Assembly: GCA_910589385.1 (NCBI GenBank)
Contig: CAJUTU010000018.1
Coordinates: 1 to 64,000, forward strand
Direction of reading: 5' to 3'
Length of the DNA stretch: 64,000 bases
Source of the DNA: an uncultured Lachnospiraceae bacterium
Lineage (GTDB): Bacteria; Bacillota; Clostridia; Lachnospirales; Lachnospiraceae
Every line of letters starts with the position of its first letter. Positions within the stretch are counted from its first letter, which is position 1. Position numbers and translations under genes: made by a program. The notes below the pieces were generated by a model. The model was not told where the DNA came from and made no database searches. It worked only from the letters and a program-made list of their open reading frames with translations. Positions 41,732 to 50,636 of this stretch are shown in pieces.

Positions 41732-42919
41732 TTATTTCACCGGGATTGTCACATCATTTACAATGATCTCCTGGATCTCATTGACATCCACAATACGGTT
41801 GAAAGCGGTCTCATACCACACTTCAGAGACACCTCCCAGTACATATCCGCTGTTTTCGATATTATTTGCACGGTCGCTGACAACATAGCTGCTTCCGTCT
41901 TTGTACTTGATTTCCAAATACGAAAGATTGCCCGGATCATAGGCCTCTTCTTTGGTCAGCCTGAAGCCCGCCGACAGATCGATGCCGATGGAAATCGGAG
42001 AATATCTCACACTTCCGGTCTTTTGCACTGGAATCGGGTTTTGATCTGTCAATGCAATTTCTTCTGTCTCTGTCTTCCTGTCAAACTCTTCCAGTTCTTC
42101 TAACACTTCATCCCCCGCTTCCCCGGTATTGTATGCGATCACCTTATCGTCACGTTCCTTGATGGAATACGGGTATTTTTGAATGCAAAGCTGAGGAAAT
42201 ACCCCTTCTTTGGGCAGGCTTTCACTCCAAAGCATATATGCGGTGCAGTACATCTTGTCCTGCGTGCTTTTTTCCGTGTCTACATAAATATTATAACCCG
42301 CAAATATATCGTCTGTGGCGTTAAAACTGAAGCCGTAAGTCCTGTCCTGTGATAAATAAGCTCCTTTGCGTACGTTTGTATCGTCATTCCCAACCAGCAT
42401 GGTCACACCGCCCGAGCGTTCCAGTGTAAAATATACCACGGCGCCGTTCTGGTCATAAACCATATTTTCAATACAGAGAGTGTGGTCCCCAAGCTTTTTT
42501 TCAACAGGCTTATCCATACATCCGCCGCCGGTCAGATCCTGTGCTTTTTGAGGATCCACCGAAACAAATTCATGGGACGGGAGCGTTACATGAGCCATTT
42601 TAGGCGTCCCGTCTTCATTCGTTTTTCCGGTATCCTGCTCCGTTTCAATTACAGGGGTGGATTTCTTTGTCGTATTTCCAAACATTGCATCAAAGAAATC
42701 CAGATTCGCAGCCGCATATGCTGCTCCGGGGATTGCGAGGCAGGCTGCTGCTGCAATGGCGGCCGCTGTATAAGAAAATCTCCTGCGCGGCTTCTTTCGC
42801 TCCTGCTTCTGCTGCGTCTTTAACATTTTATAAGTATCTTTCAGCCTGTCGTTTACGGTATCGGATATCTGGATATCCCGGCTTAAAATTTCTTTCATTT
42901 CTTTTTCTGAAAATCCCAT
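41732..42919 (-). CDS. DUF4179-domain membrane protein, likely anti-sigma factor
   Basis: A 395-residue protein. The N-terminal ~50 residues are cytoplasmic (ISDTVNDRLKDTYKML with basic residues). One membrane segment follows (FSYTAAAIAAAACLAIPGAAYAA) and then a large extracytoplasmic domain of the DUF4179 type. It is encoded directly after an ECF sigma factor (17-base gap), the standard layout for a membrane anti-sigma factor. The ATG at 42919 follows AAAGGAGG; a longer reading to 43009 would overlap the sigma gene. The signal sensed is unknown. Confidence 0.85.
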   Translation of the reverse strand: MGFSEKEMKEILSRDIQISDTVNDRLKDTYKMLKTQQKQERKKPRRRFSYTAAAIAAAACLAIPGAAYAAANLDFFDAMFGNTTKKSTPVIETEQDTGKTNEDGTPKMAHVTLPSHEFVSVDPQKAQDLTGGGCMDKPVEKKLGDHTLCIENMVYDQNGAVVYFTLERSGGVTMLVGNDDTNVRKGAYLSQDRTYGFSFNATDDIFAGYNIYVDTEKSTQDKMYCTAYMLWSESLPKEGVFPQLCIQKYPYSIKERDDKVIAYNTGEAGDEVLEELEEFDRKTETEEIALTDQNPIPVQKTGSVRYSPISIGIDLSAGFRLTKEEAYDPGNLSYLEIKYKDGSSYVVSDRANNIENSGYVLGGVSEVWYETAFNRIVDVNEIQEIIVNDVTIPVK

Positions 42920-42936
42920 AGTCTGCCTTCCTCCTT

Positions 42937-43431
42937 TTAAAATGATACTGCCTGCTCTAATTTTTTCCGTCCTCTCTGAAGCCTGCTTTTCACCGTGTTT
43001 TCGTTCCATCCCATCATTTCCGAGATTTCCCGTGTATTGAAGCCTTCTCCATAATACAATAGAAAAACGGTACGGTCTTTTTCCGGAAGTTCCCTGAGAA
43101 GGTCATAAAACTCATAGTCGCTCTCTATCAGTGAGCCAGCCGGTTCTTCGGCTTCTTCCATGGCTACCATCCTGCTTTGTTTACGGATGATATCATTACA
43201 ATGATTGATCAAAATCCTGGTAAGCCACGTCTTAAAAAACGTTACAGACCTTAGTTCGCCAATGTGTTCAAACGCGGACAGTACGGTATCCTGCATAGCA
43301 TCCGCAATATCTTCTTCATTTTTTAAGTAACTCTTTGCCACCTTGTAAAGCGCGGTTTTGTTTTCTTCGATCAACTGGATAAATGCATCCGTATCCTGTT
43401 TCTGCGCCTTTTTTATCAACAGCATGTTCAT
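42937..43431 (-). CDS. ECF-type RNA polymerase sigma factor
   Basis: A 164-residue sigma-70 family factor with region 2 (ALYKVAKSYLKNEEDIADAMQDTVLSAFEHI) and region 4 (LPEKDRTVFLLYYGEGFNTREISEMMGWNENTVKSRLQRGRKKL) and no regions 1 and 3, typical of group IV. Its partner at 41732-42919 probably holds it inactive at the membrane. A candidate autoregulated promoter lies at 43467-43495. Confidence 0.95.
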   Translation of the reverse strand: MNMLLIKKAQKQDTDAFIQLIEENKTALYKVAKSYLKNEEDIADAMQDTVLSAFEHIGELRSVTFFKTWLTRILINHCNDIIRKQSRMVAMEEAEEPAGSLIESDYEFYDLLRELPEKDRTVFLLYYGEGFNTREISEMMGWNENTVKSRLQRGRKKLEQAVSF

Positions 43432-43466
43432 ATCGTATCACCTCATTTCTTTTATTTTATACTTAT

Positions 43467-43495
43467 TAGACGGAGATGTCTGCCTTTTCGGTGCA
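43467..43495 (-). promoter_or_regulatory. Candidate ECF-type autoregulated promoter
   Basis: On the minus strand TGCACC (43490-43495), 17 bases, CGTCTA (43467-43472). ECF promoters often show an AAC-like -35 and a CGTC -10; only the -10 fits well. Confidence 0.4.
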
Positions 43496-43517
43496 GGAAA
43501 AATATTTTTTTTGTAAC

Positions 43518-43563
43518 AAATCAGGACAGCAGATAAACCTGTGGCCTGCTGCCCTGATTTTTT
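43518..43563. terminator. Terminator between cstA and the sigma operon
   Basis: AAATCAGGACAGCAG pairs with CTGCTGCCCTGATTT. A T6 run follows on the plus strand and TTTGTT on the minus strand, where it would end cstA transcription. Confidence 0.7.
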
Positions 43564-43620
43564 ACTTTTAATATGAAAAAAATGCCTGGAACACGAGCTC
43601 CAGACACTTTTTCGTGTATG

Positions 43621-45354
43621 CTATTTTCTGTTTTTCCCTTGCTCTGCAAGTGTCTTCACACTGTCCACCGCAATTACGATCGCAAGTACCACCAAAAGGA
43701 TACTGATCACAAGCCGAATGCCGCTCCACATGGTATCTGCCCCTGCCGTCACATTTCCAAAGTTTTTGAAGATTGTCTGGCACAGGGAGGTGATCGTTAC
43801 GATCAGCATAAATGCCATCGGGATAAAGAACATCTTATTATTCTTGCCCATCTTGCCGAGCCATGTAGCCACCGCCATCAGGCCGAGCGCTGCCAAGAGC
43901 TGGTTTGCTGCGCCGAACAGCGGCCATACGTTGGCGTAGCCTGTCATACCCAGTGCAACACCCAGTACCACTGTGATCGCTGTTGCCACATAAGGATTTG
44001 TCAGGATCTTTTTGTATCCGTCCACGTCCTTAATCTCTTCCCCTGGCTCCAGCCAGAATTCTTGGAACATATAACGTGCCAGACGGGTAGCCGTATCCAG
44101 AGAAGTCAGGCAGAATGCGGATACTGCCAGCACCAGCATTGAAAAGATCACGCTCTGGGCTCCCTTCAGGAACGGGATCGTCGCACACATTTCAGAGATC
44201 CCCGTTGCAAATACATTGGTCGGAACCACCAGCTCTCCGCCTGAATAACGCTGCCATACATACCCTACCGCACACAGAGAAATCAAAGCAAGCGCACACT
44301 CAATCAGCATGCCGCCATAGGCGATGGGACGCGCATCCTTTTCATTGTCAAGCTGCTTTGCCGTCGTTCCTGAGCCAACCAGAGAATGGAAACCGGAAAT
44401 CGCGCCGCAGGCGATGGTAATAAACAGTGCCGGGAACAGATTTCCCAGAGAAGCCCCTGTAGGCGCAAGCGTATCTGTAAATCCGGTAAATGCCGGAATA
44501 TCCAGCGATGCATTTCCTGTAAGCCCTGCCCCGATAATCCCGATCACGGCAACGCCCATCATAAAGTAAAGCAGGAAAGAACTCAGATAATCTCTGGGCT
44601 GAAGCAAAATCCAAACCGGAGTTACGGAAGCCACCAGAATATAGATTCCTACAATGATCATCCATGTCTGATTACTCAGATAGAATGGATGGAAGTTCAG
44701 GCCAACCACCATACAAATAATAATCGCAGCCACCCCAATAGCCGTAGATACGCCCAACGGCGCGTTCCTGCGGTATACAAGGATCCCAAACACGATCGAG
44801 ATCAGAATAAACAGGATCGAGATCATTGCCGTAGATGCATTTGCTGCGGACGCCGCATAATCCACCTCGCCGGATTCCGTAAAAGTCGCCATAAACGTAT
44901 TTGCAACAATAGATGCAAACGCGGCAACCACCAGGATCAATGTGAGATAAGAAAATATAATAAATATCTTCTTCGCCTTTGTGCCCATTGTCTCGGAAAT
45001 CACTTCGCCGATAGACTGTCCTTTGTTGCGGATCGACGCAAACAACGCGCCAAAATCATGTACGGCACCGAAGAAGATCCCTCCGATGAGGACCCATAAC
45101 AATACCGGCACCCAGCCAAACACCGCTGCCTGAATCGGACCGTTGATCGGGCCTGCACCTGCAATCGAGGAAAAATGGTGCCCCATCAGCACTGGAGCCT
45201 TTGCCGGACAATAATCCATACCGTCTTCCATCTCATGGGACGGGGTATTCTTCGACGGATCGATTCCCCACTGCTGCGCCAGCCATTTACCGTATGTAAC
45301 ATAGGCTGCGATCAGGATCACAATCCCCACCAACAAAATTACTACTGCATTCAT
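43621..45354 (-). CDS. cstA: Carbon starvation protein CstA family (peptide/pyruvate transporter)
   Basis: A 577-residue membrane protein with ~16 hydrophobic segments and CstA signatures: MGHHFSSIAGAGPINGPIQAAVFGWVPVLLWVLIGGIFFGAVHDFGALF near residues 55-105, and GSGTTAKQLDNEKDARPIAYGGML. CstA proteins import peptides or pyruvate during carbon limitation. The ATG at 45354 is eight bases after AAGGAG and is preferred over GTG 45363. A hypothetical gene precedes it by 55 bases on the same strand. Confidence 0.95.
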   Translation of the reverse strand: MNAVVILLVGIVILIAAYVTYGKWLAQQWGIDPSKNTPSHEMEDGMDYCPAKAPVLMGHHFSSIAGAGPINGPIQAAVFGWVPVLLWVLIGGIFFGAVHDFGALFASIRNKGQSIGEVISETMGTKAKKIFIIFSYLTLILVVAAFASIVANTFMATFTESGEVDYAASAANASTAMISILFILISIVFGILVYRRNAPLGVSTAIGVAAIIICMVVGLNFHPFYLSNQTWMIIVGIYILVASVTPVWILLQPRDYLSSFLLYFMMGVAVIGIIGAGLTGNASLDIPAFTGFTDTLAPTGASLGNLFPALFITIACGAISGFHSLVGSGTTAKQLDNEKDARPIAYGGMLIECALALISLCAVGYVWQRYSGGELVVPTNVFATGISEMCATIPFLKGAQSVIFSMLVLAVSAFCLTSLDTATRLARYMFQEFWLEPGEEIKDVDGYKKILTNPYVATAITVVLGVALGMTGYANVWPLFGAANQLLAALGLMAVATWLGKMGKNNKMFFIPMAFMLIVTITSLCQTIFKNFGNVTAGADTMWSGIRLVISILLVVLAIVIAVDSVKTLAEQGKNRK

Positions 45355-45387
45355 ACTCATCACTCCTTATTTTGATAGTTGTATATC

Positions 45388-45414
45388 GAACAAAGCGGAC
45401 AGGCCCGCTTTAGT
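45388..45414 (-). repeat. Hairpin between the hypothetical gene and cstA
   Basis: AAAGCGG...CCGCTTT forms a short strong stem just after the hypothetical gene and upstream of cstA. It has no T-run, so it is more likely an mRNA processing or stability element than a terminator. Confidence 0.4.
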
Positions 45415-45931
45415 TCCAAACTTTCCTGTACCCTTTGATCAGCGCTCTTGCAGCCCGATTCCCCGCCACTTTCCTGTTCTCCATATCAAAAACCAGAAGC
45501 CTTGCTTCCGAATATCCACGGATGCCAAAACGGTAGTTTTTGAAGAACTTAAATTTTGTGATCTCTTTTTTCATTTCCTCACAGATACCTTCTTCGCTGA
45601 AAAAAATACCTGTGATGAACGAGTACATATGATCTTTTTCCATACATTCCCTGCCTCCCCTTACGATCCGGGGTTCAATATATTCCACAATTTCCCTGCC
45701 AAACCGGCCTAATACTTCTCTGTCAAAGGACTGGCAGCATGAAAAAAATGTATGCTCATAGCAGTTTGCCCGCCACAGTTCCGCTTTCTCTACAAGAACA
45801 TATTTTGCACTCGTTACGTTAAATGCCGCATACGCGTCATAGAGATTTCCGTCCACATCAAAGGGACGTGTGATGTCAAATGCCTCCTGATAAGAGGCCA
45901 GAACCTTCTCCAAAAATTCCGGGCCTGTCAT
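45410..45931 (-). CDS. Conserved hypothetical protein upstream of cstA
   Basis: A 173-residue soluble protein starting MTGPEFLEKVLASYQEAFDI, chosen because GGAGGAG lies ten bases before the ATG at 45931. The sequence is mixed alpha/beta with a run of aromatic residues (YEHTFFSCCQSF) and a basic C-terminus (KVAGNRAARALIKGYRKVWN). I know similar small proteins next to cstA in Lachnospiraceae but no function. It may be co-transcribed with cstA from the promoter at 46019-46047. Confidence 0.7.
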   Translation of the reverse strand: MTGPEFLEKVLASYQEAFDITRPFDVDGNLYDAYAAFNVTSAKYVLVEKAELWRANCYEHTFFSCCQSFDREVLGRFGREIVEYIEPRIVRGGRECMEKDHMYSFITGIFFSEEGICEEMKKEITKFKFFKNYRFGIRGYSEARLLVFDMENRKVAGNRAARALIKGYRKVWN

Positions 45932-46018
45932 ATAACTGTTCTCCTCCGGCAGCATAAGAAGATAACCTGCACAATATGTCCTGTTATTTTCTTATGGTTG
46001 CTTACAAAAATTGTTCCT

Positions 46019-46047
46019 ATTGTACACCTGTCAAAATCGTTTTGCAA
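46019..46047 (-). promoter_or_regulatory. Promoter of the hypothetical-cstA unit
   Basis: On the minus strand TTGCAA (46042-46047), 17 bases, TACAAT (46019-46024), about 85 bases before the hypothetical gene. Confidence 0.7.
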
Positions 46048-46154
46048 TGATTATTTTATACTTTTTTTAGATATATTTTAATCTTTTTTTATTTGTATAT
46101 CACAATCCGTTCTGTTTCAGCCGGAAAATTGTTAAGCTGTTTACGGACAATTTC

Positions 46155-47120
46155 CTATCTCAGATCCAGATATGCAGCCTCCTCTTCCGTCAATTTTATG
46201 TGCATCGCATCAATATTTTCCTGCATTCTGGATGCCTTTGACGTGCCGACTACTGCCAGGGTATTCAGATCCTGTTTAAAAATCCATGCCATTGCAATCT
46301 GAGAAACCGTACAGTTCTTTTTTACAGCCATCTCCTCACATCTGCGCAGCCGTTCAAGATTTTCTGGACATACATACCCCTTCATCGCAAATTCATCCAG
46401 AATTTTTCCTGCGTTCTTCGGCTCATTGCTCTTTACTTTTCCGGAAAGCAGCCCATGTGCCAGGCTGGCATAAGCAATGACAGGCATCCCACTTTCACGA
46501 TACCATTCCCGCGCCCTGGCATTGGACGGGCCGGATATGGAAACACAGCCGCCGCCCCATGGGTCACGCACCTGCTCCGCAAGCCCGAAATTGGGACTGG
46601 ACACTGTAAATGGAATCAGATGATGTCTGTCAGCATATTCATTTGCCTCGGCAATCCGCTGATGAGTCCAGTTGGACGCTCCAAATGCACCGATCTTCCC
46701 TTCCTCATGTAAAGCATTCATGATTTCTACGATTTCTCCTGCATCAACATCCGGGTCATCCCGGTGGAGCAGATAGATGTCAATATGATCCGTCCTCAGA
46801 TACTTAGAAGACTCTGCAAAATCTTTGCGTATTTCTTTTTCACTGACACGCTTCTTTCCAAAAATATCCGGATGTGCGCATTTAGAGAGAATCACTACTT
46901 TATCCCGCATCCCCCGTTCTTCCATCCATTTTCCGATAACCTGCTCCGCCTTACCGTACACCCGGCCTGTGTCAATCGTATTGACCCCCATATCGTATAC
47001 CGCATCCAATAGTTCCATGCCGTCCCCTCCGTCCAGAAACGGCTGTATAGCCGTACCGTATAGGATACGGGATACCTTTTTCTTCACATAAGGAATTTCT
47101 ACATACTTCATTTTACTCAT
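46155..47120 (-). CDS. Aldo/keto reductase coupled to trpA
   Basis: A 321-residue NAD(P)H-dependent oxidoreductase with the (alpha/beta)8 AKR fold: MGVNTIDTGRVYGKAEQVIGKWM (active-site Asp and Tyr), the Lys in VILSKCAHP, and LLHRDDPD in place of the usual LLHxHxxD. The start at 47120 overlaps the trpA stop (47113) by eight bases, and GGAG precedes it, so it is translationally coupled to the trp operon. No aldo/keto reductase is part of tryptophan synthesis, so its role here is unclear. Confidence 0.9.
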   Translation of the reverse strand: MSKMKYVEIPYVKKKVSRILYGTAIQPFLDGGDGMELLDAVYDMGVNTIDTGRVYGKAEQVIGKWMEERGMRDKVVILSKCAHPDIFGKKRVSEKEIRKDFAESSKYLRTDHIDIYLLHRDDPDVDAGEIVEIMNALHEEGKIGAFGASNWTHQRIAEANEYADRHHLIPFTVSSPNFGLAEQVRDPWGGGCVSISGPSNARAREWYRESGMPVIAYASLAHGLLSGKVKSNEPKNAGKILDEFAMKGYVCPENLERLRRCEEMAVKKNCTVSQIAMAWIFKQDLNTLAVVGTSKASRMQENIDAMHIKLTEEEAAYLDLR

Positions 47121-47922
47121 CCTGCTGCTCCTGCCTTTCTTTGATACATGCCGCATCTACTGCCTCTTTCATCCTTCTTACATATTCTGCCACATGGGGT
47201 ACGCACGCCTCTCCATACTGCGCAGCCATCTTTACGATCGCGCTTCCCACGATCGCCCCGTCAGACACACCTGCCATCTTCTGAGCCTGCTCCGGGGTAG
47301 AAATTCCGAATCCCACCGCACAGGGAACATCCGTCGTCTCCCGTACCAGCTTTACCATCCCTGCAATGTCTGTCTTAATCTCGCTGCGCACACCCGTCAC
47401 GCCAAGAGAGGATACACAGTAAATATAACCTGCTGCCTCCTTTGCGATCATTCTGATCCTTTCTTTCGATGTAGGCGCGATCAAAGAAATAATGTCTACT
47501 CCGTATGACTTGCAGACATCAGAAAGCTCCCCCTTCTCTTCATATGGCATGTCTGGCACGATAATCCCGTCAATCCCACACTCCGCACAACGCTCCATGA
47601 ACCTTTCTTTTCCATATGTGTAAATGGGGTTTAAATATGTCAGAAACACAATAGGCACAGATACTTTCTGCCTTGCCTGTTTTATTATACTAAATAATTT
47701 ATCCGTTGTACATCCTGCTGCCAGCGCCCGTTCATTTGCTTCCTGGATCACCACGCCTTCTGCAATCGGGTCAGAAAACGGGATTCCGATTTCAATCAGG
47801 TCTGCCCCAGCTTCTTCCATAGCATACAAAAGCTGTTCTGTAACATCCAATGTTGGGTCTCCCCCTGTAATAAACGGTATAAATGCCTTTTTGCCGCGAA
47901 ATGCCTGCTCTATCCTACTCAT
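47113..47922 (-). CDS. trpA: Tryptophan synthase alpha chain
   Basis: A 269-residue subunit that cleaves indole-3-glycerol phosphate to indole. The motifs are FIPFITGGDPTLDVT, LIEIGIPFSDPIAEG (catalytic Glu and Asp), GIDGIIVPDMPYEE and VGFGISTPEQ. The start at 47922 overlaps the trpB stop by eight bases; the longer reading to 47949 lacks a ribosome site. Confidence 0.97.
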   Translation of the reverse strand: MSRIEQAFRGKKAFIPFITGGDPTLDVTEQLLYAMEEAGADLIEIGIPFSDPIAEGVVIQEANERALAAGCTTDKLFSIIKQARQKVSVPIVFLTYLNPIYTYGKERFMERCAECGIDGIIVPDMPYEEKGELSDVCKSYGVDIISLIAPTSKERIRMIAKEAAGYIYCVSSLGVTGVRSEIKTDIAGMVKLVRETTDVPCAVGFGISTPEQAQKMAGVSDGAIVGSAIVKMAAQYGEACVPHVAEYVRRMKEAVDAACIKERQEQQDE

Positions 47923-49117
47923 AAATCTCCACCCCTCTGTATCTTGCAATTGCCGCCACGTCTTTGTCCCCGCGGCCAGAAATATTCACTACAATGATCT
48001 GCCCTTTCTCCATCGTTGGAGCCAGCTTCATGGCATAGGCCACTGCATGGGCGCTCTCCACTGCCGGAATAATCCCTTCTGTTCTGGACAGATATTCGAA
48101 TGCCTGCACTGCCTCCTCATCTGTGACCGGCACATATTCCGCCCGTTTCGTCTCTGCCAGCCTGGCATGCTCCGGTCCGATCCCCGGATAATCCAATCCC
48201 GCAGAAATGGAATACACCGGGGCAATCTGTCCATATTCGTCCTGGCAGAAAATAGATTTCATACCATGGAACACCCCAATGCTGCCTTTTGCAACGGATG
48301 CCGCATGTTTTTCTGTATCCACGCCTAATCCTGCTGCCTCACATCCGATCAAACGCACCTCCGGATTCTGGATAAAGTCATAAAATGCCCCCATGGCATT
48401 GCTTCCTCCGCCCACACAGGCGATCACTGCGTCTGGAAGCTTCCCTTCCTTCTCCTGGAGCTGCGCTTTAATCTCTTCCCCGATAATTTTCTGGAAATCC
48501 CGTACGATCATGGGAAATGGATGGGGTCCCATCACGGAGCCCAGGACATACAGAGTATCGTCCATCCGTTTTGTCCATTCCCGCATGGTCTCATTGACTG
48601 CATCCTTCAGCGTTTGAGTGCCGCTGGTCACCGCATGCACTTTCGCCCCAAGCAACTCCATCCTGAAAACGTTCAAAGCCTGCCTGTCTGTGTCTTCTTT
48701 TCCCATGAAAATCTCACATTCCATGCCCATCAGCGCTGCTGCTGTCGCCGTAGCCACCCCGTGCTGTCCTGCCCCGGTCTCCGCAATGACCCGGGTCTTT
48801 CCCATTTTTTTTGCCAGAAGCACCTGCCCAAGCACATTATTGATCTTATGGGAACCCGTATGGTTCAGATCCTCCCGCTTCAGATATATTTTCGCGCCGC
48901 CCAAATCCTTTGTCATCTTCTCTGCATAATACAGAATAGACGGACGTCCTGCATAGTTTTTCAGAAGTTCATCCAGTTCCCGGTTAAATTCCGGGTCGCG
49001 GCTGTATTTCTCATAGGCCTTTTCCAGTTCATGGACCGCGTTCATCAAGGTCTCCGGGATATATTGCCCGCCATATTGTCCATATCTGCCCTTCTGGTTC
49101 GTTTCACTGCTGCTCAT
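47915..49117 (-). CDS. trpB: Tryptophan synthase beta chain
   Basis: A 400-residue PLP enzyme condensing indole with serine. GRYGQYGGQYIPETLM at the N-terminus, the PLP Lys in REDLNHTGSHKINN, the glycine loop VACVGGGSNAMGAF and NISGRGDKD at the end are all present. It is the TrpB1 type that pairs with TrpA. The start at 49117 has GGAGG five bases ahead. Confidence 0.98.
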   Translation of the reverse strand: MSSSETNQKGRYGQYGGQYIPETLMNAVHELEKAYEKYSRDPEFNRELDELLKNYAGRPSILYYAEKMTKDLGGAKIYLKREDLNHTGSHKINNVLGQVLLAKKMGKTRVIAETGAGQHGVATATAAALMGMECEIFMGKEDTDRQALNVFRMELLGAKVHAVTSGTQTLKDAVNETMREWTKRMDDTLYVLGSVMGPHPFPMIVRDFQKIIGEEIKAQLQEKEGKLPDAVIACVGGGSNAMGAFYDFIQNPEVRLIGCEAAGLGVDTEKHAASVAKGSIGVFHGMKSIFCQDEYGQIAPVYSISAGLDYPGIGPEHARLAETKRAEYVPVTDEEAVQAFEYLSRTEGIIPAVESAHAVAYAMKLAPTMEKGQIIVVNISGRGDKDVAAIARYRGVEIYE

Positions 49118-49215
49118 ATGAGCCTCCTCTCTCCTGATAAGCACTCTTAGAGTACTCTTACATCCGTTTGCATACAGACTTCACACATGGTGCGCCACGG
49201 GCTTATGTGTAAGCC

Positions 49216-49830
49216 TCATACGCTGCATACTTTCAATGCTTCAATAAATCGTCTTACTTTCGCTTCATCTTTCCTTCCGTCTGTCTCCACAGAACTGCTC
49301 ACATCCACCGCCCATGGGCGGCACCATTTCAAAGCCTCCGAAATATTTTCAGAACTCAGGCCGCCTGCGAGAAAATAAGGTTTCTCAAGCTTCGGTATCA
49401 AATCCCACCGGAAGGTCTGCCCGCTCCCCCCATACTCATCCGCTTTGTACGTATCGAAAAGCAGATATTCACAAGGCAGTTTCCGTGCCTTTAAGATGTC
49501 CTCCTGTTTTCTCACCCGGATTGCTTTTATGATGGGCTTTCCAGTCCGCTCTTTTAACCGGAGGATATAGGGCGCATCCTCATCCCCATGGAGCTGGATA
49601 TGATCCAATACTCCGTTTTGGACAAGTTCTATGATCCTGTCCTCTTCTTCATTGACAAATACCCCGACACTTTTGATTTCCGGCAGGAGATGCTTTTTCA
49701 TTTCTGCCGCCTGCCCTGAGGTGACTTTCCGCTTTTTCCCTGCAAAGACAAATCCCACAAAATCCGGTTTCAGCCGGTTCGCCATCTGGATATCCTCTAT
49801 GGTTTTCAGACCACAGATTTTTATTTTCAT
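49216..49830 (-). CDS. trpF: Phosphoribosylanthranilate isomerase
   Basis: A 204-residue TIM-barrel enzyme of the tryptophan pathway. MKIKICGLKTIEDI carries the catalytic Cys, and VQNGVLDHIQLHGDED and FLAGGLSSENI are conserved. It overlaps trpC by four bases. A 98-base gap separates it from trpB. Confidence 0.97.
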   Translation of the reverse strand: MKIKICGLKTIEDIQMANRLKPDFVGFVFAGKKRKVTSGQAAEMKKHLLPEIKSVGVFVNEEEDRIIELVQNGVLDHIQLHGDEDAPYILRLKERTGKPIIKAIRVRKQEDILKARKLPCEYLLFDTYKADEYGGSGQTFRWDLIPKLEKPYFLAGGLSSENISEALKWCRPWAVDVSSSVETDGRKDEAKVRRFIEALKVCSV

Positions 49831-50636
49831 GCTCTCTTTCCCCTCAATTCCTCTAACATCTTCTTTTTATCCGGGCTGCGCATCAATGTCTCACCGATCA
49901 ATACTGCCTGTACATTTCCCTGTCTGAGCTTTTCAATGTCTTCTGCTGTACGGATACCGCTTTCTGCCACGAAAATGACATCTTCCGGTACATTCCTGCG
50001 CAGAACCAAGCTGTTCTCTACATTGACCGTAAAATCCTTCAGATTCCGGTTATTCACCCCCAGAATCCTTGCACCGCAGGAAAGTGCACGATTGATCTCC
50101 TGCCCGTCATGTGCCTCCACTAACGCCGAAAGCCGCAGGCTATCCGCAATCTCAATATATTCCTTTAACTGTGTATCCTCCAGGATAGCGCAGATAAGCA
50201 GGATTGCCTCTGCCCCCAGCACCTTTGCCTCATAAATCTGATAGGCATCCACTGTAAAGTCTTTCCGAAGTACCGGAACCTTCACATTCTTTGCAATCTC
50301 TTCCAGATACCTGTCACTCCCCAAAAAATATTCCGGTTCCGTAAGGCAGGAAATCGCTGCTGCGCCCGCCTTTTCATATTCCTGGGCAATCTCCAGATAT
50401 GGAAAATGTTCCGCGATCACGCCCTTCGATGGAGAAGCCTTTTTCACTTCGCAGATAAAGGAAATCTCTCCTTCCCGCAAGGCTTTCTCGAAAGGGAAGC
50501 TGCCTGGTGCATCAGGCGGCCCCTGCCTGGAAGCTGCTTTCTTGAATGCCGCCTCCTTCACTTCCTCCAAAGATATTTTCCGCTTTTTTTCCTCAACCCT
50601 TTTTCTCGTAGATCCTGCAATCTCATCTAAAATCAT
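49827..50636 (-). CDS. trpC: Indole-3-glycerol phosphate synthase
   Basis: A 269-residue TIM barrel closing the indole ring. FICEVKKASPSKGVI has the catalytic Lys, and VLRKDFTVDAYQIYEAKVLGAEAILLI and LGVNNRNLKDF are conserved. ATGA-type overlap with trpGD (50633-50636) and with trpF. Confidence 0.98.
   Translation of the reverse strand: MILDEIAGSTRKRVEEKKRKISLEEVKEAAFKKAASRQGPPDAPGSFPFEKALREGEISFICEVKKASPSKGVIAEHFPYLEIAQEYEKAGAAAISCLTEPEYFLGSDRYLEEIAKNVKVPVLRKDFTVDAYQIYEAKVLGAEAILLICAILEDTQLKEYIEIADSLRLSALVEAHDGQEINRALSCGARILGVNNRNLKDFTVNVENSLVLRRNVPEDVIFVAESGIRTAEDIEKLRQGNVQAVLIGETLMRSPDKKKMLEELRGKRA

Noticed and set aside
46081..46155. Terminator of the trp operon after the aldo/keto reductase
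   Set aside because: GGAAATTGT/ACAATTTTCC is a weak stem and no T-run follows it closely, so it is not listed.
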